From positions 1-46,815 of the forward strand of contig JAFZDY010000042.1 of the NCBI GenBank assembly GCA_017560945.1: a stretch of 46,815 nucleotides of DNA, in the 5' to 3' direction. The notes under the pieces are model-generated. The model saw only the letters and a program-made list of their open reading frames with translations, ran no database searches and was not told the origin of the DNA. A program made the position numbers and the translations under genes. This DNA comes from Bacteroidaceae bacterium. GTDB lineage: Bacteria > Bacteroidota > Bacteroidia > Bacteroidales > Bacteroidaceae. Shown one piece after another: positions 13,051 through 22,476 of the stretch (the stretch's first letter is position 1; each line of letters starts with the position of its first letter).

Positions 13051-15033
13051 ATGAAGAAAACGATTGTTTTGACGTATCTGTTTGCGCTCATCGGCATGTT
13101 GCCCATGCTTGCGCAAATGCAGGAACCAGTCAAGTTCCAGACAGAACTGAAAAAGATTTCCGACACAGAAGCGGAATTGGTATTCAACGCCACCATCGAT
13201 GCCGGATGGCACCTCTACTCTACCGATTTACCCGAGGATGGCCCCATATCAGCCACCATCAATTTTGACCAATTGGAAGGTGCTGAATTGGTAGGTTCAT
13301 TGACTCCTCAAGGCAAAGTGGTTGAACATTTCGACAGTATGTTTGAAATGGAACTCCGCTACTTCGAGAACAAAGGTTCTTTCGTACAAAAGGTAAAGTT
13401 CACTGGCGAAAACTACACATTGAAGGGTTATCTGCAATATGGTGCCTGCAACGACGAGAACTGCTTGCCTCCGACCGACGTAGAATTCAACTACACCGGC
13501 AATGCGAATGGTGCGACATCAGTAGCAACCACCGAGGTGGAAGCACCTGCTCCTGTAGCCACCAAATCGATTGTAAATGAAATGATTGCCAACAACCTAT
13601 GGACTCCTGTCATCGATGAGTTGGCCTCATATGGACAAGTTGAAGAGAGCACTCCAGCGAACCAATCGCTCTGGATTATCTTCATCACAGGTTTCATCGG
13701 TGGATTGGTAGCCTTGTTTACCCCTTGTGTATGGCCCATCATCCCCATGACCGTCAGCTTCTTCCTGAAGCGTTCAAAGAATGACAAGAAGAAGGGTATC
13801 CGCGATGCTTGGCTCTATGGGGCATCCATCGTTGTCATCTACGTGATTCTCGGTCTGGCCGTTACCCTCATCTTCGGTGCAAGTGCATTGAATGCCCTTT
13901 CAACCAATGCGGTATTCAACATTCTCTTCTTCCTGATGTTGGTGGTGTTTGCCGCTTCGTTCTTCGGAGCATTTGAAATTACCCTGCCCTCTTCCTGGAG
14001 CAATGCGGTGGACAACAAGGCCGAAAACACAACTGGTCTTCTCAGCATCTTCCTGATGGCCTTCACCCTGACATTGGTTTCTTTCTCATGCACAGGTCCC
14101 ATCATCGGCTTCCTGTTGGTAGAGGTTTCTACCTCTGGAAACATTGTAGGTCCCGCCATCGGAATGTTGGGCTTTGCCTTTGCCCTGGCTCTTCCGTTCA
14201 CATTGTTTGCCATGTTCCCCTCATGGTTGAAATCAATGCCTAAGAGTGGAAACTGGATGAATGTCATCAAGGTAACACTCGGATTCCTCGAGTTGGCCTT
14301 TGCATTGAAGTTCCTCTCTGTAGCCGACCTCGCCTATGGATGGCACATCCTTGACCGTGAGACATTCCTGGCCTTGTGGATTGTAATCTTTGCCCTGCTC
14401 GGTTTCTATCTGTTGGGTAAAATCAAGTTCCCTCACGACGAAGAAGAAGACGACAAGGTGAGCGTACCCCGTTTCTTCCTGGCTATGTTCTCATTGGCTT
14501 TTGCGGTGTATATGGTACCCGGACTTTGGGGAGCACCCCTCCGTGCCATCAGTGCTTTTGCACCACCGGCTCATACACAAGATTTCGTATTGAACAAAAA
14601 CGAAATGAAGACTCACTTCCTCGACTATGAAGAGGGTATGGCTTATGCCAAGAAGGCAGGAATGCCTGTATTGCTTGACTTCACTGGACACGGTTGTGTA
14701 AATTGCCGTAAGATGGAAAATGCGGTATGGATTGACCAGGATGTGAAGCAGATTATCGACAACGACTATGTACTCATCTCTCTCTATGTAGACGAAAAAG
14801 CACCCCTCCCCGAGCAAATTGTTGTAAATGAGAATGGCAAGGAACGCACACTCCGTTCAGTAGGTGACAAGTGGAGTTATCTGCAACGCGTGAAGTTCGG
14901 AGCCAATGCACAACCCTTCTATGTATTGGTTGACAACGAAGGAAACCCCTTGAACAAATCCTACTCTTATGACGAGGATGTGAACAAGTTCCTTGACTTC
15001 TTGAAGACCGGTTTGAAGAATTATAAGAAGTAA
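13051..15033 (+). CDS. DsbD-type protein-disulfide reductase (CcdA plus thioredoxin domain)
   Basis: The 660-residue protein moves reducing equivalents from cytoplasmic thioredoxin across the inner membrane. Domains in order are: signal peptide (1-21), a periplasmic DsbD-alpha-like beta domain (25-150, with the Cys pair near YGACNDENCLPP), a CcdA membrane domain (about 205-500) with the paired cysteine motifs FTPCVWPIIPM and SFSCTGPIIG, and a C-terminal thioredoxin domain with GHGCVNCRKME (CxxC). All three redox centres are intact, so this is a complete DsbD rather than a CcdA fragment. It is transcribed from its own -7 box at 12989 and followed by a 9-base repeat pair (15039-15133). Confidence 0.92.
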   Translation: MKKTIVLTYLFALIGMLPMLAQMQEPVKFQTELKKISDTEAELVFNATIDAGWHLYSTDLPEDGPISATINFDQLEGAELVGSLTPQGKVVEHFDSMFEMELRYFENKGSFVQKVKFTGENYTLKGYLQYGACNDENCLPPTDVEFNYTGNANGATSVATTEVEAPAPVATKSIVNEMIANNLWTPVIDELASYGQVEESTPANQSLWIIFITGFIGGLVALFTPCVWPIIPMTVSFFLKRSKNDKKKGIRDAWLYGASIVVIYVILGLAVTLIFGASALNALSTNAVFNILFFLMLVVFAASFFGAFEITLPSSWSNAVDNKAENTTGLLSIFLMAFTLTLVSFSCTGPIIGFLLVEVSTSGNIVGPAIGMLGFAFALALPFTLFAMFPSWLKSMPKSGNWMNVIKVTLGFLELAFALKFLSVADLAYGWHILDRETFLALWIVIFALLGFYLLGKIKFPHDEEEDDKVSVPRFFLAMFSLAFAVYMVPGLWGAPLRAISAFAPPAHTQDFVLNKNEMKTHFLDYEEGMAYAKKAGMPVLLDFTGHGCVNCRKMENAVWIDQDVKQIIDNDYVLISLYVDEKAPLPEQIVVNENGKERTLRSVGDKWSYLQRVKFGANAQPFYVLVDNEGNPLNKSYSYDEDVNKFLDFLKTGLKNYKK

Positions 15034-15038
15034 TCATT

Positions 15039-15133
15039 TAGGCACGGATTACACAGGTTACACGGAGTTTAGATAATGCAATAGAGTATTGATCAGAAAG
15101 AACCGTGTTCATCCGTGTTATCCGTGCCTAAAA
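15039..15133. repeat. inverted pair of 9-base arrays after the dsbD-like gene
   Basis: TTTAGGCACGGATTACACAG (from 15040) faces CCGTGTTATCCGTGCCTAAA (to about 15133). Same family as the arms at 12589 and 12851. It could act as a terminator. Confidence 0.65.
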
Positions 15134-15179
15134 TTTATGATGTATATATAACAAATACATCTAAAAAAAGTCCAATGAT

Positions 15180-16499
15180 ATGATGACCAAAGACGAACGC
15201 CAAAGCATCATCAACTTAATAAAGCGTGAAGTGGTGCCTGCCATCGGATGTACAGAACCCATAGCCGTAGCCCTGTGTGTGGCACGTGCCACAGAATTGT
15301 TGGAATGTACTCCCGAAAAGATATCCTTGCAACTGAGTGCCAATATTCTGAAAAATGCAATGGGAGTAGGAATACCTGGTACTGGAATGATAGGATTGCC
15401 CATAGCCATCGCATTGGGTGCGCTCATAGGAAAATCGGAATATCAGTTGGAGGTTCTGCGCGATTGTACTCCCGAGGCCGTGAAGCAAGGCAAACAATTC
15501 ATGGACGAAGGACGCATCACCATCGCACTGAAAGAGAATATCAGCGAAAAGCTCTACATCGAAGTGCTTTGTGAAGCCGAAGGAAGACAAGCAGAAGCCA
15601 TCATAGCCACTGGACACACCAACTTCATTTACCTACGAAAGGGAGATGAAGTACTCACTGATATGCGAACAGTGACTGATGGAACATCCACGAGTCAATC
15701 AGTCAATTCCTCCACCGAGGGAGACGTGCCTCTTACCCTGCGAAAAGTGTTCGACTTTGCAACGACTGCACCCATCGAAGAGATAGACTTCATACTGGAA
15801 GCACGCCGGCTGAACAAAGCCGCGGCCGAGGAATCGTTCAAAATGGACTATGGCCACGGATTAGGACGCGCTATCCGCGAACCTATGGAGACTCCCGTAG
15901 TGGGTGATAGCATCTTTGCACACATCCTTGCCTATACCAGCGGAGCCTGCGATGCCCGTATGGCAGGAGCCATGATACCGGTAATGAGCAATTCAGGAAG
16001 CGGCAATCAAGGAATCAGTGCTACTATGCCTGTAGTCATTTATGCCGAGGAGACACACCGAAGCGAGGAACAACTTGTACGTGCCCTCATCCTCAGCCAC
16101 CTTACCGTCATTTACATCAAACAAAGTTTGGGACGCCTGTCCGCCTTGTGTGGATGCGTAGTAGCGGCCACAGGTAGTAGTTGTGGCATTACCTACTTGA
16201 TGGGAGGAGGCTATGAGCAGGTTTCGCATGCCGTAAAGAATATGATAGCCAACATCACCGGTATGATTTGCGACGGGGCCAAACCCAGTTGTGCCATGAA
16301 GGTAACAAGCGGTGTAGCCACCGCGGTATTTTCCGCCCTGTTGGCAATGCAACAGAAGTGTGTGACTGCCTGCGAAGGTATCATTGATGACGATGTGGAT
16401 CAGTGTATCCGAAACCTCACACGCATCGGTTCACAAGGTATGAACGAAACCGACCGATTGGTATTGGACATCATGACAAACAAGACCGGAAGGTGCTGA
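15180..16499 (+). CDS. cyuA: UPF0597/CyuA-like L-serine dehydratase alpha-type protein (L-cysteine desulfidase)
   Basis: The 439-residue protein belongs to the UPF0597 family, related to the catalytic alpha domain of Fe-S L-serine dehydratases and to the cysteine desulfidase CyuA, which releases pyruvate, ammonia and sulfide. Visible marks are VVPAIGCTEPIAVALCVA at the N-terminus, SNSGSGNQGISATMPV in the middle, and the cysteine-rich segments GCVVAATGSSCG and GMICDGAKPSCAMKV, likely cluster ligands. Length is normal. Either of two adjacent ATG codons (15180, 15183) could start it. The substrate (cysteine or serine) cannot be decided from sequence alone. The radical SAM gene follows after 26 bases. 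Confidence 0.85.
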   Translation: MMTKDERQSIINLIKREVVPAIGCTEPIAVALCVARATELLECTPEKISLQLSANILKNAMGVGIPGTGMIGLPIAIALGALIGKSEYQLEVLRDCTPEAVKQGKQFMDEGRITIALKENISEKLYIEVLCEAEGRQAEAIIATGHTNFIYLRKGDEVLTDMRTVTDGTSTSQSVNSSTEGDVPLTLRKVFDFATTAPIEEIDFILEARRLNKAAAEESFKMDYGHGLGRAIREPMETPVVGDSIFAHILAYTSGACDARMAGAMIPVMSNSGSGNQGISATMPVVIYAEETHRSEEQLVRALILSHLTVIYIKQSLGRLSALCGCVVAATGSSCGITYLMGGGYEQVSHAVKNMIANITGMICDGAKPSCAMKVTSGVATAVFSALLAMQQKCVTACEGIIDDDVDQCIRNLTRIGSQGMNETDRLVLDIMTNKTGRC

Positions 16500-16525
16500 A
16501 CAACTAAAAAAACAGATACATAGGA

Positions 16526-17209
16526 GTGAAACGATATTCACTGATACACGACAAGATGCAGCGCGAATTCGTGCTACTCCAAGGTACAGGTTGCCGTTGG
16601 AAGCAGTGTACCTTTTGTGACTATCATACCGACACAAGCCCCACCCCATTTGAAACAAACCGTCCCGTACTCGAACAAGTGACAGGGCAATATGGTGTGC
16701 TCGACATCATCAATTCCGGATCTGCAATGGAACTGGACGAACAGACCTTGACTCTGATAGCCGAAGTCGTTCGTGAGAAGGGTATTCACACCCTCTGGTT
16801 CGAGGCACACTATATGTATCGTCACCAATTGGCAAGTTTTGCCGCCCGCTTTGCACCTGCCACCGTCAAGTTTCGTTGTGGTGTAGAGAGTTTCGACTCC
16901 AACCTGCGCACCCTGTGGCACAAGGGCATTCCTGCAAACGTAACCCCAAGCGACATTGCACACTATTTCCAAGGGTTGTGTCTGCTTGTAGGTACTGAAG
17001 GTGACTCGCGCGAACGCATATTGAACGACATAGAGACAGCACGAACACATTTCGAATATTTCAGTATCAATCTATTCTGCCACAATAGTACCCCCGTTCG
17101 TCAAGACAAGTCTATCGCCCATTGGTTTATCCACGAAGTAGCCCCTACCTTGAAGGATATACCAGGTATAGAAGTACTGATAGAAAACACCGATTTGGGT
17201 GTCGGATAA
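16526..17209 (+). CDS. radical SAM protein of unknown substrate
   Basis: The 227-residue protein carries a cluster motif GCRWKQCTFCDY. The spacing is C-x4-C-x2-C instead of the canonical C-x3-C-x2-C, but with the aromatic-rich setting seen in some Bacteroidetes and Clostridia radical SAM proteins. Downstream elements are plausible for the partial TIM barrel: IINSGSAMEL, HTLWFEAHYMYR and VKFRCGVESFDSNLR. No C-terminal accessory domain is present. The start is GTG at 16526 with TAGGAG directly in front; ATG at 16556 is a possible alternative. It follows cyuA closely and may be in the same transcript. The substrate is unknown. Confidence 0.8.
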   Translation: MKRYSLIHDKMQREFVLLQGTGCRWKQCTFCDYHTDTSPTPFETNRPVLEQVTGQYGVLDIINSGSAMELDEQTLTLIAEVVREKGIHTLWFEAHYMYRHQLASFAARFAPATVKFRCGVESFDSNLRTLWHKGIPANVTPSDIAHYFQGLCLLVGTEGDSRERILNDIETARTHFEYFSINLFCHNSTPVRQDKSIAHWFIHEVAPTLKDIPGIEVLIENTDLGVG

Positions 17210-17226
17210 AATCCGACATACGAATA

Positions 17227-17258
17227 TTTCTTCAATTCAATATTTATCCGTACATTTG
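17227..17258 (+). promoter_or_regulatory. promoter of fhs
   Basis: TTTC (17227-17230), 20 bases, TACATTTG (17251-17258). Confidence 0.55.
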
Positions 17259-17270
17259 CCAATGAAAATT

Positions 17271-17321
17271 GCTTCTTTTGGAGAAGCACTCGCAACGAGT
17301 ATGTTTCTAAATGTACATTTA
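17271..17321 (+). promoter_or_regulatory. structured leader of fhs: two hairpins and a 14-bp palindrome
   Basis: GCTTCT pairs with AGAAGC (17271-17287), ACTCG pairs with CGAGT around CAA (17288-17300), and TAAATGTACATTTA (17308-17321) is a perfect palindrome ending three bases before the fhs start codon. The last could hide the ribosome entry site. No known riboswitch consensus is recognised. Confidence 0.5.
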
Positions 17322-17323
17322 TA

Positions 17324-18994
17324 ATGAAATCAGACATTGAAATAGCAAGAAGTGTTCAGCTGAAAAAGATCAAATTGGTGGCTGACGAGACAGGCATTCC
17401 CCGTGAAGGCATTGAGAACTATGGTCGCTATATAGCCAAAGTAGATGGCAGACTGATTGATGAGGATAGGGTAAACAAAAGTAATCTGATACTTGTCACC
17501 GCCATCACTCCCACCAAAGCCGGAATCGGAAAGACCACGGTATCCATTGGTTTGGCACTCGGATTGAAGAAAATAGGGAAACAAGCCATCGTAGCATTGC
17601 GCGAGCCCTCATTAGGTCCCTGTTTCGGTATGAAAGGAGGAGCAGCCGGCGGAGGTTATGCTCAGGTACTTCCCATGGAGAAGATCAATCTTCACTTCAC
17701 AGGAGACTTCCATGCCATCACTTCTGCACACAACATGATTTCGGCTCTATTGGACAACTATTTGTACCAACAGAGAGACAATGGCTTCGGATTAAAGGAG
17801 ATTCTTTGGCGAAGAGTACTGGATGTAAACGACCGTTCACTCCGCTACATTGTCACAGGACTTGGTCCTAAGAGCAATGGACTGACTCAGGAGTCAGGTT
17901 TCGACATTACCCCTGCCTCTGAAATCATGGCCATCCTTTGCCTGGCAAAAGATGAAGCAGACCTGCGTCGTCGAATCGAAAACATATTATTAGGTATTAC
18001 CCTGGACGATAAACCATTCACCGTAAAGGACTTGGGTGTTGCAGGTGCCATTACCGCCCTTCTGAAGGATGCTCTTCACCCCAACCTGGTACAGACGACC
18101 GAGGGAGGAGCCGCATTTGTACACGGAGGACCCTTTGCCAACATTGCCCACGGATGCAACTCAGTATTGGCCACCAAGTTGGCTATGACTTTCGGTGAAT
18201 ATGTCATTACCGAAGCTGGTTTCGGTGCCGACCTCGGAGCAGAGAAGTTCTACGACATCAAGTGCCGCAAGGCCGGATTGCAACCCCGTCTTACCATCAT
18301 AGTGGCTACTGCCCAAGGCTTGAAGATGCACGGTGGAGTGAGCCTCGACAAGATAAAAGAACCCGATGTAGAAGGACTCAAGAAGGGATTCTGCAATATA
18401 GACAAGCACATCAAGAACCTTCAATCCTTTGGCCAAACGGTGATTGTAGCCTTCAACCGCTACAATACTGATACAGACGAAGAGGTAGAGTTGGTTCGTC
18501 ACCATTGCGAGAAGGAATTGGGTATAGGATTTGCCATCAACGATGCCTTTGCCAAGGGAGGTGAAGGAGCCATCGAGTTGGCACAATTGGTAGTAAATAC
18601 CATTCAGACATCACCCTCTGCTCCCCTGCAATTTGCTTATCAGTCGGAGGATTCAGTGGAAGGAAAGATAGAAAAGGTAGCCACCAAGATTTACAACTCC
18701 AGCATGGTAACATACAGCTCTGTGGCCAGAAAGATGATAAAGAAGATTCAACAATTAGGTGTGGAGCACTTCCCCATCTGTATAGCAAAGACACAGTACT
18801 CCTTCTCCACCGACCCCAAGATGTACGGAGTGGCAGATGGTATGGAGTTCCATGTGCGCGACATTGTCATCAATCAAGGTGCCGAAATGTTGGTGGTGAT
18901 TGCAGGTGACATCCTGCGTATGCCAGGACTTCCCAAAGAGCCTCAAGCATTGCACATCGATATTAAAAACGGACAAATCGACGGATTGTCGTAA
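17324..18994 (+). CDS. fhs: formate--tetrahydrofolate ligase
   Basis: The 556-residue enzyme makes 10-formyltetrahydrofolate from formate, ATP and tetrahydrofolate. Visible are the ATP-binding loop [20 protein letters not shown] near residue 65, the [19 protein letters not shown] segment, [13 protein letters not shown], and the C-terminal [12 protein letters not shown] and [15 protein letters not shown] motifs. Length matches the family. It is a complete, highly typical gene in the cytoplasm. With purU nearby, which runs the reverse hydrolysis to formate, the pair sets the one-carbon pool. It has its own promoter and structured leader, and a strong terminator follows at 19063-19095. Confidence 0.97.
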   Translation: MKSDIEIARSVQLKKIKLVADETGIPREGIENYGRYIAKVDGRLIDEDRVNKSNLILVTAITPTKAGIGKTTVSIGLALGLKKIGKQAIVALREPSLGPCFGMKGGAAGGGYAQVLPMEKINLHFTGDFHAITSAHNMISALLDNYLYQQRDNGFGLKEILWRRVLDVNDRSLRYIVTGLGPKSNGLTQESGFDITPASEIMAILCLAKDEADLRRRIENILLGITLDDKPFTVKDLGVAGAITALLKDALHPNLVQTTEGGAAFVHGGPFANIAHGCNSVLATKLAMTFGEYVITEAGFGADLGAEKFYDIKCRKAGLQPRLTIIVATAQGLKMHGGVSLDKIKEPDVEGLKKGFCNIDKHIKNLQSFGQTVIVAFNRYNTDTDEEVELVRHHCEKELGIGFAINDAFAKGGEGAIELAQLVVNTIQTSPSAPLQFAYQSEDSVEGKIEKVATKIYNSSMVTYSSVARKMIKKIQQLGVEHFPICIAKTQYSFSTDPKMYGVADGMEFHVRDIVINQGAEMLVVIAGDILRMPGLPKEPQALHIDIKNGQIDGLS

Positions 18995-19062
18995 TGTACT
19001 GAACGACTTTTGACAAAAGAGGGAAACAAATGATTGTTTCGACCTGATTCTATAACTCCTTT

Positions 19063-19095
19063 AAGCCCTTTGGACACCCAAAGGGCTTATTTTTT
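19063..19095 (+). terminator. intrinsic terminator after fhs
   Basis: AAGCCCTTTGG, loop ACAC, CCAAAGGGCTT, then ATTTTTTT: an 11-bp stem. A second small hairpin (GAAACAA, ATGA, TTGTTTC, 19023-19040) precedes it. Confidence 0.85.
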
Positions 19096-19127
19096 ACCCA
19101 AATCACAAACTAATTGTCACAATATTC

Positions 19128-19156
19128 TTTGTTTTTATAATAAATTGCTATCTTTG
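19128..19156 (+). promoter_or_regulatory. promoter of purU and probably hisH
   Basis: TTTG (19128-19131), 17 bases, TATCTTTG (19149-19156), about 48 bases before the purU start codon. Confidence 0.65.
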
Positions 19157-19203
19157 CGACTTAAATCATAACAAAGATAACAAATAAGAAAAAAGATAAG
19201 AAC

Positions 19204-20055
19204 ATGACCGCGAAATTGTTACTTCATTGCCCTGACCGACAAGGAATATTGGCAGAAATAACCAACTTTATCACCATCAACGGAGGAAACATCGTTTACA
19301 TCGACCAGTTTGTGGATCGTATGGAGAATGTCTTCTTCGGGCGTATAGAGTGGGAGTTGGATGGTTTCATGATTCCGCGCGACAAGATATTGGATTACTT
19401 CAACACATTGTATGTCAAGAAGTACGACATGAATCTTCGTCTTTATTTCAGCGACGAAAAACCTCGCATGGCCATTTTTGTTAGTAAGATGAGCCATTGC
19501 CTCTACGATATGTTAGCCCGATACACGGCTGGCGAGTGGGATGTGGAGATACCTATTATAATAAGTAACCACCCCGATATGCAACACGCGGCAGAGCGAT
19601 TCGGCATACCCTATCGTGTATTCCCCATCACCAAGGAGAATAAGGAGGAGCAGGAGCGAGCAGAAATGGAGTTGTTGCGCGAACTGAATGTGGACTTCAT
19701 CGTGCTGGCACGATACATGCAGGTGATTTCGGAACAAATGATAGCCGAGTACCCCAACCGTATCATCAACATCCACCACTCGTTCCTACCCGCTTTCGTA
19801 GGAGCCAAGCCCTACCATGCGGCTTTTGAGCGAGGTGTAAAGATCATAGGTGCCACCAGCCACTATGTCACCAACGAGTTGGATGCAGGTCCTATCATCG
19901 AGCAGGACGTGGTGCGCATCACCCACAAGGACACTCCTCAAGACCTGGTCAACAAGGGCAAGGACTTGGAAAAGATTGTCCTCTCGCGTGCCGTGCAGAA
20001 GCATATCGAACGTAAAGTATTGGCTTACAAGAATAAGACCGTACTTTTCAGTTAA
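19204..20055 (+). CDS. purU: formyltetrahydrofolate deformylase
   Basis: The 283-residue enzyme hydrolyses 10-formyltetrahydrofolate to formate and tetrahydrofolate. An N-terminal ACT domain (KLLLHCPDRQGILAEITNFI, residues 4-80) is followed by a formyltransferase-type catalytic domain with SNHPDM, the IHHSFLPAFVGAKPYHAAF motif and ATSHYVTNELDAGPII, which contain the Asn, His and Asp of the active site. The length is normal. The formate released can feed formate-dependent purine synthesis or balance fhs activity. hisH starts 39 bases downstream on the same strand, so the two may share a transcript, linking one-carbon metabolism with histidine synthesis. Confidence 0.96.
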   Translation: MTAKLLLHCPDRQGILAEITNFITINGGNIVYIDQFVDRMENVFFGRIEWELDGFMIPRDKILDYFNTLYVKKYDMNLRLYFSDEKPRMAIFVSKMSHCLYDMLARYTAGEWDVEIPIIISNHPDMQHAAERFGIPYRVFPITKENKEEQERAEMELLRELNVDFIVLARYMQVISEQMIAEYPNRIINIHHSFLPAFVGAKPYHAAFERGVKIIGATSHYVTNELDAGPIIEQDVVRITHKDTPQDLVNKGKDLEKIVLSRAVQKHIERKVLAYKNKTVLFS

Positions 20056-20094
20056 TAAGAAGAAGGCAAACAACTTGAGTATAACGTTAAGGAA

Positions 20095-20691
20095 ATGAAC
20101 ATCGCTATCGTAAAATACAATGCAGGCAACATCTGTTCAGTTGTCAATGCCATGCGCCGATTGGGAGTAGAACCATTGGTGACGGACAATCCAGAGTTGT
20201 TGATGGCCGCCGACCGTGTCATCTTCCCTGGGCAAGGCGAAGCCAGTAGCACCATGCAATATTTGCGCGAAAGGAAGTTGGACGAGGTGATATGCTCCTT
20301 GAAGCAACCAGTACTGGGCATTTGCATAGGCATGCAACTCATGTGCCGTCACTCGGAGGAGGGCGACACCGATTGCTTGGGAATATTTGATGCCAACGTC
20401 AAGCGTTTCCAACCCCAGTGTCACGAGGAGAAGGTTCCTCAGATGGGATGGAATACCATAGTCGACACCCGTAGCCAATTGTTCAAGGGTTTCCATCAAC
20501 CCGAGTTCGTATATTTCGTGCATAGTTACTATGTGCCAATGAACGAGCATACGGCTGCCTGCACCGAGTACATCCGCCCCTATAGTTCGGCCCTTCACAA
20601 GGACAACTTCTATGCCACCCAATTCCATCCTGAAAAGAGTGGCAAGGTGGGCGAACGGATATTGCAAAACTTCCTTGACCTCAACCCTTGA
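20095..20691 (+). CDS. hisH: imidazole glycerol phosphate synthase, glutaminase subunit HisH
   Basis: The 198-residue class I glutamine amidotransferase supplies ammonia to HisF for the fifth step of histidine synthesis. The catalytic triad is complete: Cys77 in VLGICIGMQLM, His178 and Glu180 in ATQFHPEKSG. The oxyanion-strand segment PQMGWNTI is present. It forms a complex with HisF, encoded downstream after hisA. Length is normal. About 230 bases separate it from hisA, and this gap holds a small GGGACA/TGTCCC hairpin and three 22-base tandem units, so hisA may have its own regulation. Confidence 0.96.
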   Translation: MNIAIVKYNAGNICSVVNAMRRLGVEPLVTDNPELLMAADRVIFPGQGEASSTMQYLRERKLDEVICSLKQPVLGICIGMQLMCRHSEEGDTDCLGIFDANVKRFQPQCHEEKVPQMGWNTIVDTRSQLFKGFHQPEFVYFVHSYYVPMNEHTAACTEYIRPYSSALHKDNFYATQFHPEKSGKVGERILQNFLDLNP

Positions 20692-20786
20692 CCCTAATTA
20701 TTTAAGGAGAGAAAGCACATTGGGACAGAGACAGATTGTCCCCCCAAATATGAGAATGGAAAAGCCCAGGCATGAGAGTAAAAATA

Positions 20787-20852
20787 CTCAGGTTAGGCAG
20801 AAAATTTTCTCAGGTAAGGAAAATAAATTTCTCAGGTAAGGAAAAAAAACAG
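20787..20852 (+). repeat. 22-base tandem array (CTCAGGTAAGG type) before hisA
   Basis: Units start at 20787, 20809 and 20831, exactly 22 bases apart: CTCAGGTTAGGCAGAAAATT, CTCAGGTAAGGAAAATAAAT, CTCAGGTAAGGAAAAAAAAC. A related pair lies at 8340-8367 before the DUF151 gene. Confidence 0.7.
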
Positions 20853-20919
20853 GTATTAAGGGAGTATAGAAAATCCTCTGGTATACAACGATAGAAAATA
20901 AAGAAAAAGAACATAGAGT

Positions 20920-21651
20920 ATGATAGAACTGATACCCGCCATTGACCTCATCGACGGAAAATGCGTACGCCTGACAAAAGGTGACTACTCCACCACGAAA
21001 GTCTATAATGAAGACCCGTTGGAAGTGGCCTTGGAGATAGAGTCGTACGGATTGAAACGCCTGCATCTGGTGGACCTCGACGGAGCGAAGTCGAAGCACG
21101 TGGTAAACCACCGTATATTGCAACGGATAGCCAGCCGCACCTCCCTGGTCATCGATTTCGGAGGAGGCATCAAGAGTGACGAAGACCTGTCAATCGCCTT
21201 CGACAATGGTGCCCAAATGGTGACCGTGGGAAGCGTAGCGAGCCAAAATCCTGCACTCTTCCTCAAATGGTTGGAGGAATTTGGAGGCGAAAGGATGATT
21301 CTCGGAGCCGACACACGCGATGGTCTCATCTCGGTGAACGGATGGCAGGAAGAGAGCACACAAGAGTTGCTCCCCTACTTGGGCGAATACATCCAGCATG
21401 GAGTGAAGAACGTACTCTGCACCGACATCCACAAGGACGGCATGTTGCAAGGCCCCTCCGTTGCACTCTACAAGGAGATAATGGCCGCCTACCCCACCCT
21501 GCACCTGATAGCCAGCGGAGGAGTCAGTTCATTGGACGACATCTGCCAACTGGACGAGGCGGGCATCCCCGCCGTGGTATTCGGCAAAGCCCTCTACGAA
21601 GGACGCTTCACCCTGAAAGAGTTAAGTGAGTTCATAATTCATAAATCGTAA
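20920..21651 (+). CDS. hisA: 1-(5-phosphoribosyl)-5-[(5-phosphoribosylamino)methylideneamino]imidazole-4-carboxamide isomerase
   Basis: The 243-residue TIM-barrel enzyme performs the Amadori rearrangement before the HisHF step. The N-terminus IELIPAIDLIDGKCVRL carries the first catalytic Asp (residue 9), the second lies in ILGADTRDGLISVNGW, and the two phosphate-binding loops FGGGIKSDED and ASGGVSSLDD are visible. hisF follows after 17 bases in the same direction, so translation is likely coupled. The three 22-base repeat units upstream end about 65 bases before the start. Confidence 0.96.
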   Translation: MIELIPAIDLIDGKCVRLTKGDYSTTKVYNEDPLEVALEIESYGLKRLHLVDLDGAKSKHVVNHRILQRIASRTSLVIDFGGGIKSDEDLSIAFDNGAQMVTVGSVASQNPALFLKWLEEFGGERMILGADTRDGLISVNGWQEESTQELLPYLGEYIQHGVKNVLCTDIHKDGMLQGPSVALYKEIMAAYPTLHLIASGGVSSLDDICQLDEAGIPAVVFGKALYEGRFTLKELSEFIIHKS

Positions 21652-21668
21652 ATCATAAATCGTAACTT

Positions 21669-22424
21669 GTGTTAGCAAAAAGAATAGTACCCTGTTTAGA
21701 CATCAAGGACGGACAGACGGTCAAGGGAACCAACTTCGTAAACCTGCGTCAGGCGGGCGACCCTGTAGAACTGGGGCAAGCATATAGCCTACAAGGTGCG
21801 GATGAACTGGTGTACCTCGACATCACCGCCAGTCACGAGGGGCGCAAGACCTTCACCGACCTGGTGGGTCGCATAGCCGCCACCATCAACATCCCCTTCA
21901 CCGTAGGAGGAGGCATCAATGAGCTGAGCGATGTCGACCGCTTGTTGAATGCGGGTGCCGACAAGGTGAGCATCAACTCCGCTGCCCTGCGCCGCCCCGA
22001 ACTTATTGACGAAATAGCACGCAACTTCGGAAGCCAGGTGTGTGTGGTGGCCATCGATGCCAAGGAGACCGAGGCCGGATGGCACTGCTACATGAATGGT
22101 GGACGCATCCCCACCGAGCGAAGCCTGTTTGACTGGGCACGCGAGGTGAACGACCGAGGAGCCGGAGAGATACTATTCACCAGTATGAATCACGACGGAG
22201 TGAAAACAGGATTTGCCAACGAAGCTCTGGCACGATTGGCCGATGAGGTCTCCATCCCCGTCATTGCATCGGGCGGAGCAGGCACCATGGAGCACTTCCG
22301 CGACGCATTTCTTCAAGGAAAAGCCGATGCCGCACTGGCCGCAAGTGTTTTTCACTTCGGAGAAATAGGGATTCCCGAATTAAAATCGTACCTTTGCACC
22401 CAAGGAATCAATGTGAGGAGATAA
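21669..22424 (+). CDS. hisF: imidazole glycerol phosphate synthase, cyclase subunit HisF
   Basis: The 251-residue TIM barrel closes the imidazole ring with ammonia from HisH. Both catalytic aspartates are in place: Asp11 ([10 protein letters not shown]) and Asp130 (CVVAIDAKE). Phosphate loops TVGGGINEL and [11 protein letters not shown] are present. The start is GTG at 21669, which gives the family N-terminus (M)[14 protein letters not shown]; there is no ATG that would serve. hisA ends 17 bases upstream and hisIE starts 52 bases downstream. Ordinary member of the his operon. Confidence 0.96.
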   Translation: MLAKRIVPCLDIKDGQTVKGTNFVNLRQAGDPVELGQAYSLQGADELVYLDITASHEGRKTFTDLVGRIAATINIPFTVGGGINELSDVDRLLNAGADKVSINSAALRRPELIDEIARNFGSQVCVVAIDAKETEAGWHCYMNGGRIPTERSLFDWAREVNDRGAGEILFTSMNHDGVKTGFANEALARLADEVSIPVIASGGAGTMEHFRDAFLQGKADAALAASVFHFGEIGIPELKSYLCTQGINVRR

Positions 22425-22476
22425 AAGCCACACAGATTCTCACTTTTTAATTGATAATTTAGCATATCTAAGATAT

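Noticed and set aside
16526-17209. pseudogene of a longer radical SAM enzyme
   Set aside because: The frame is intact and the partial barrel is complete to its end; a missing accessory domain alone does not show decay.
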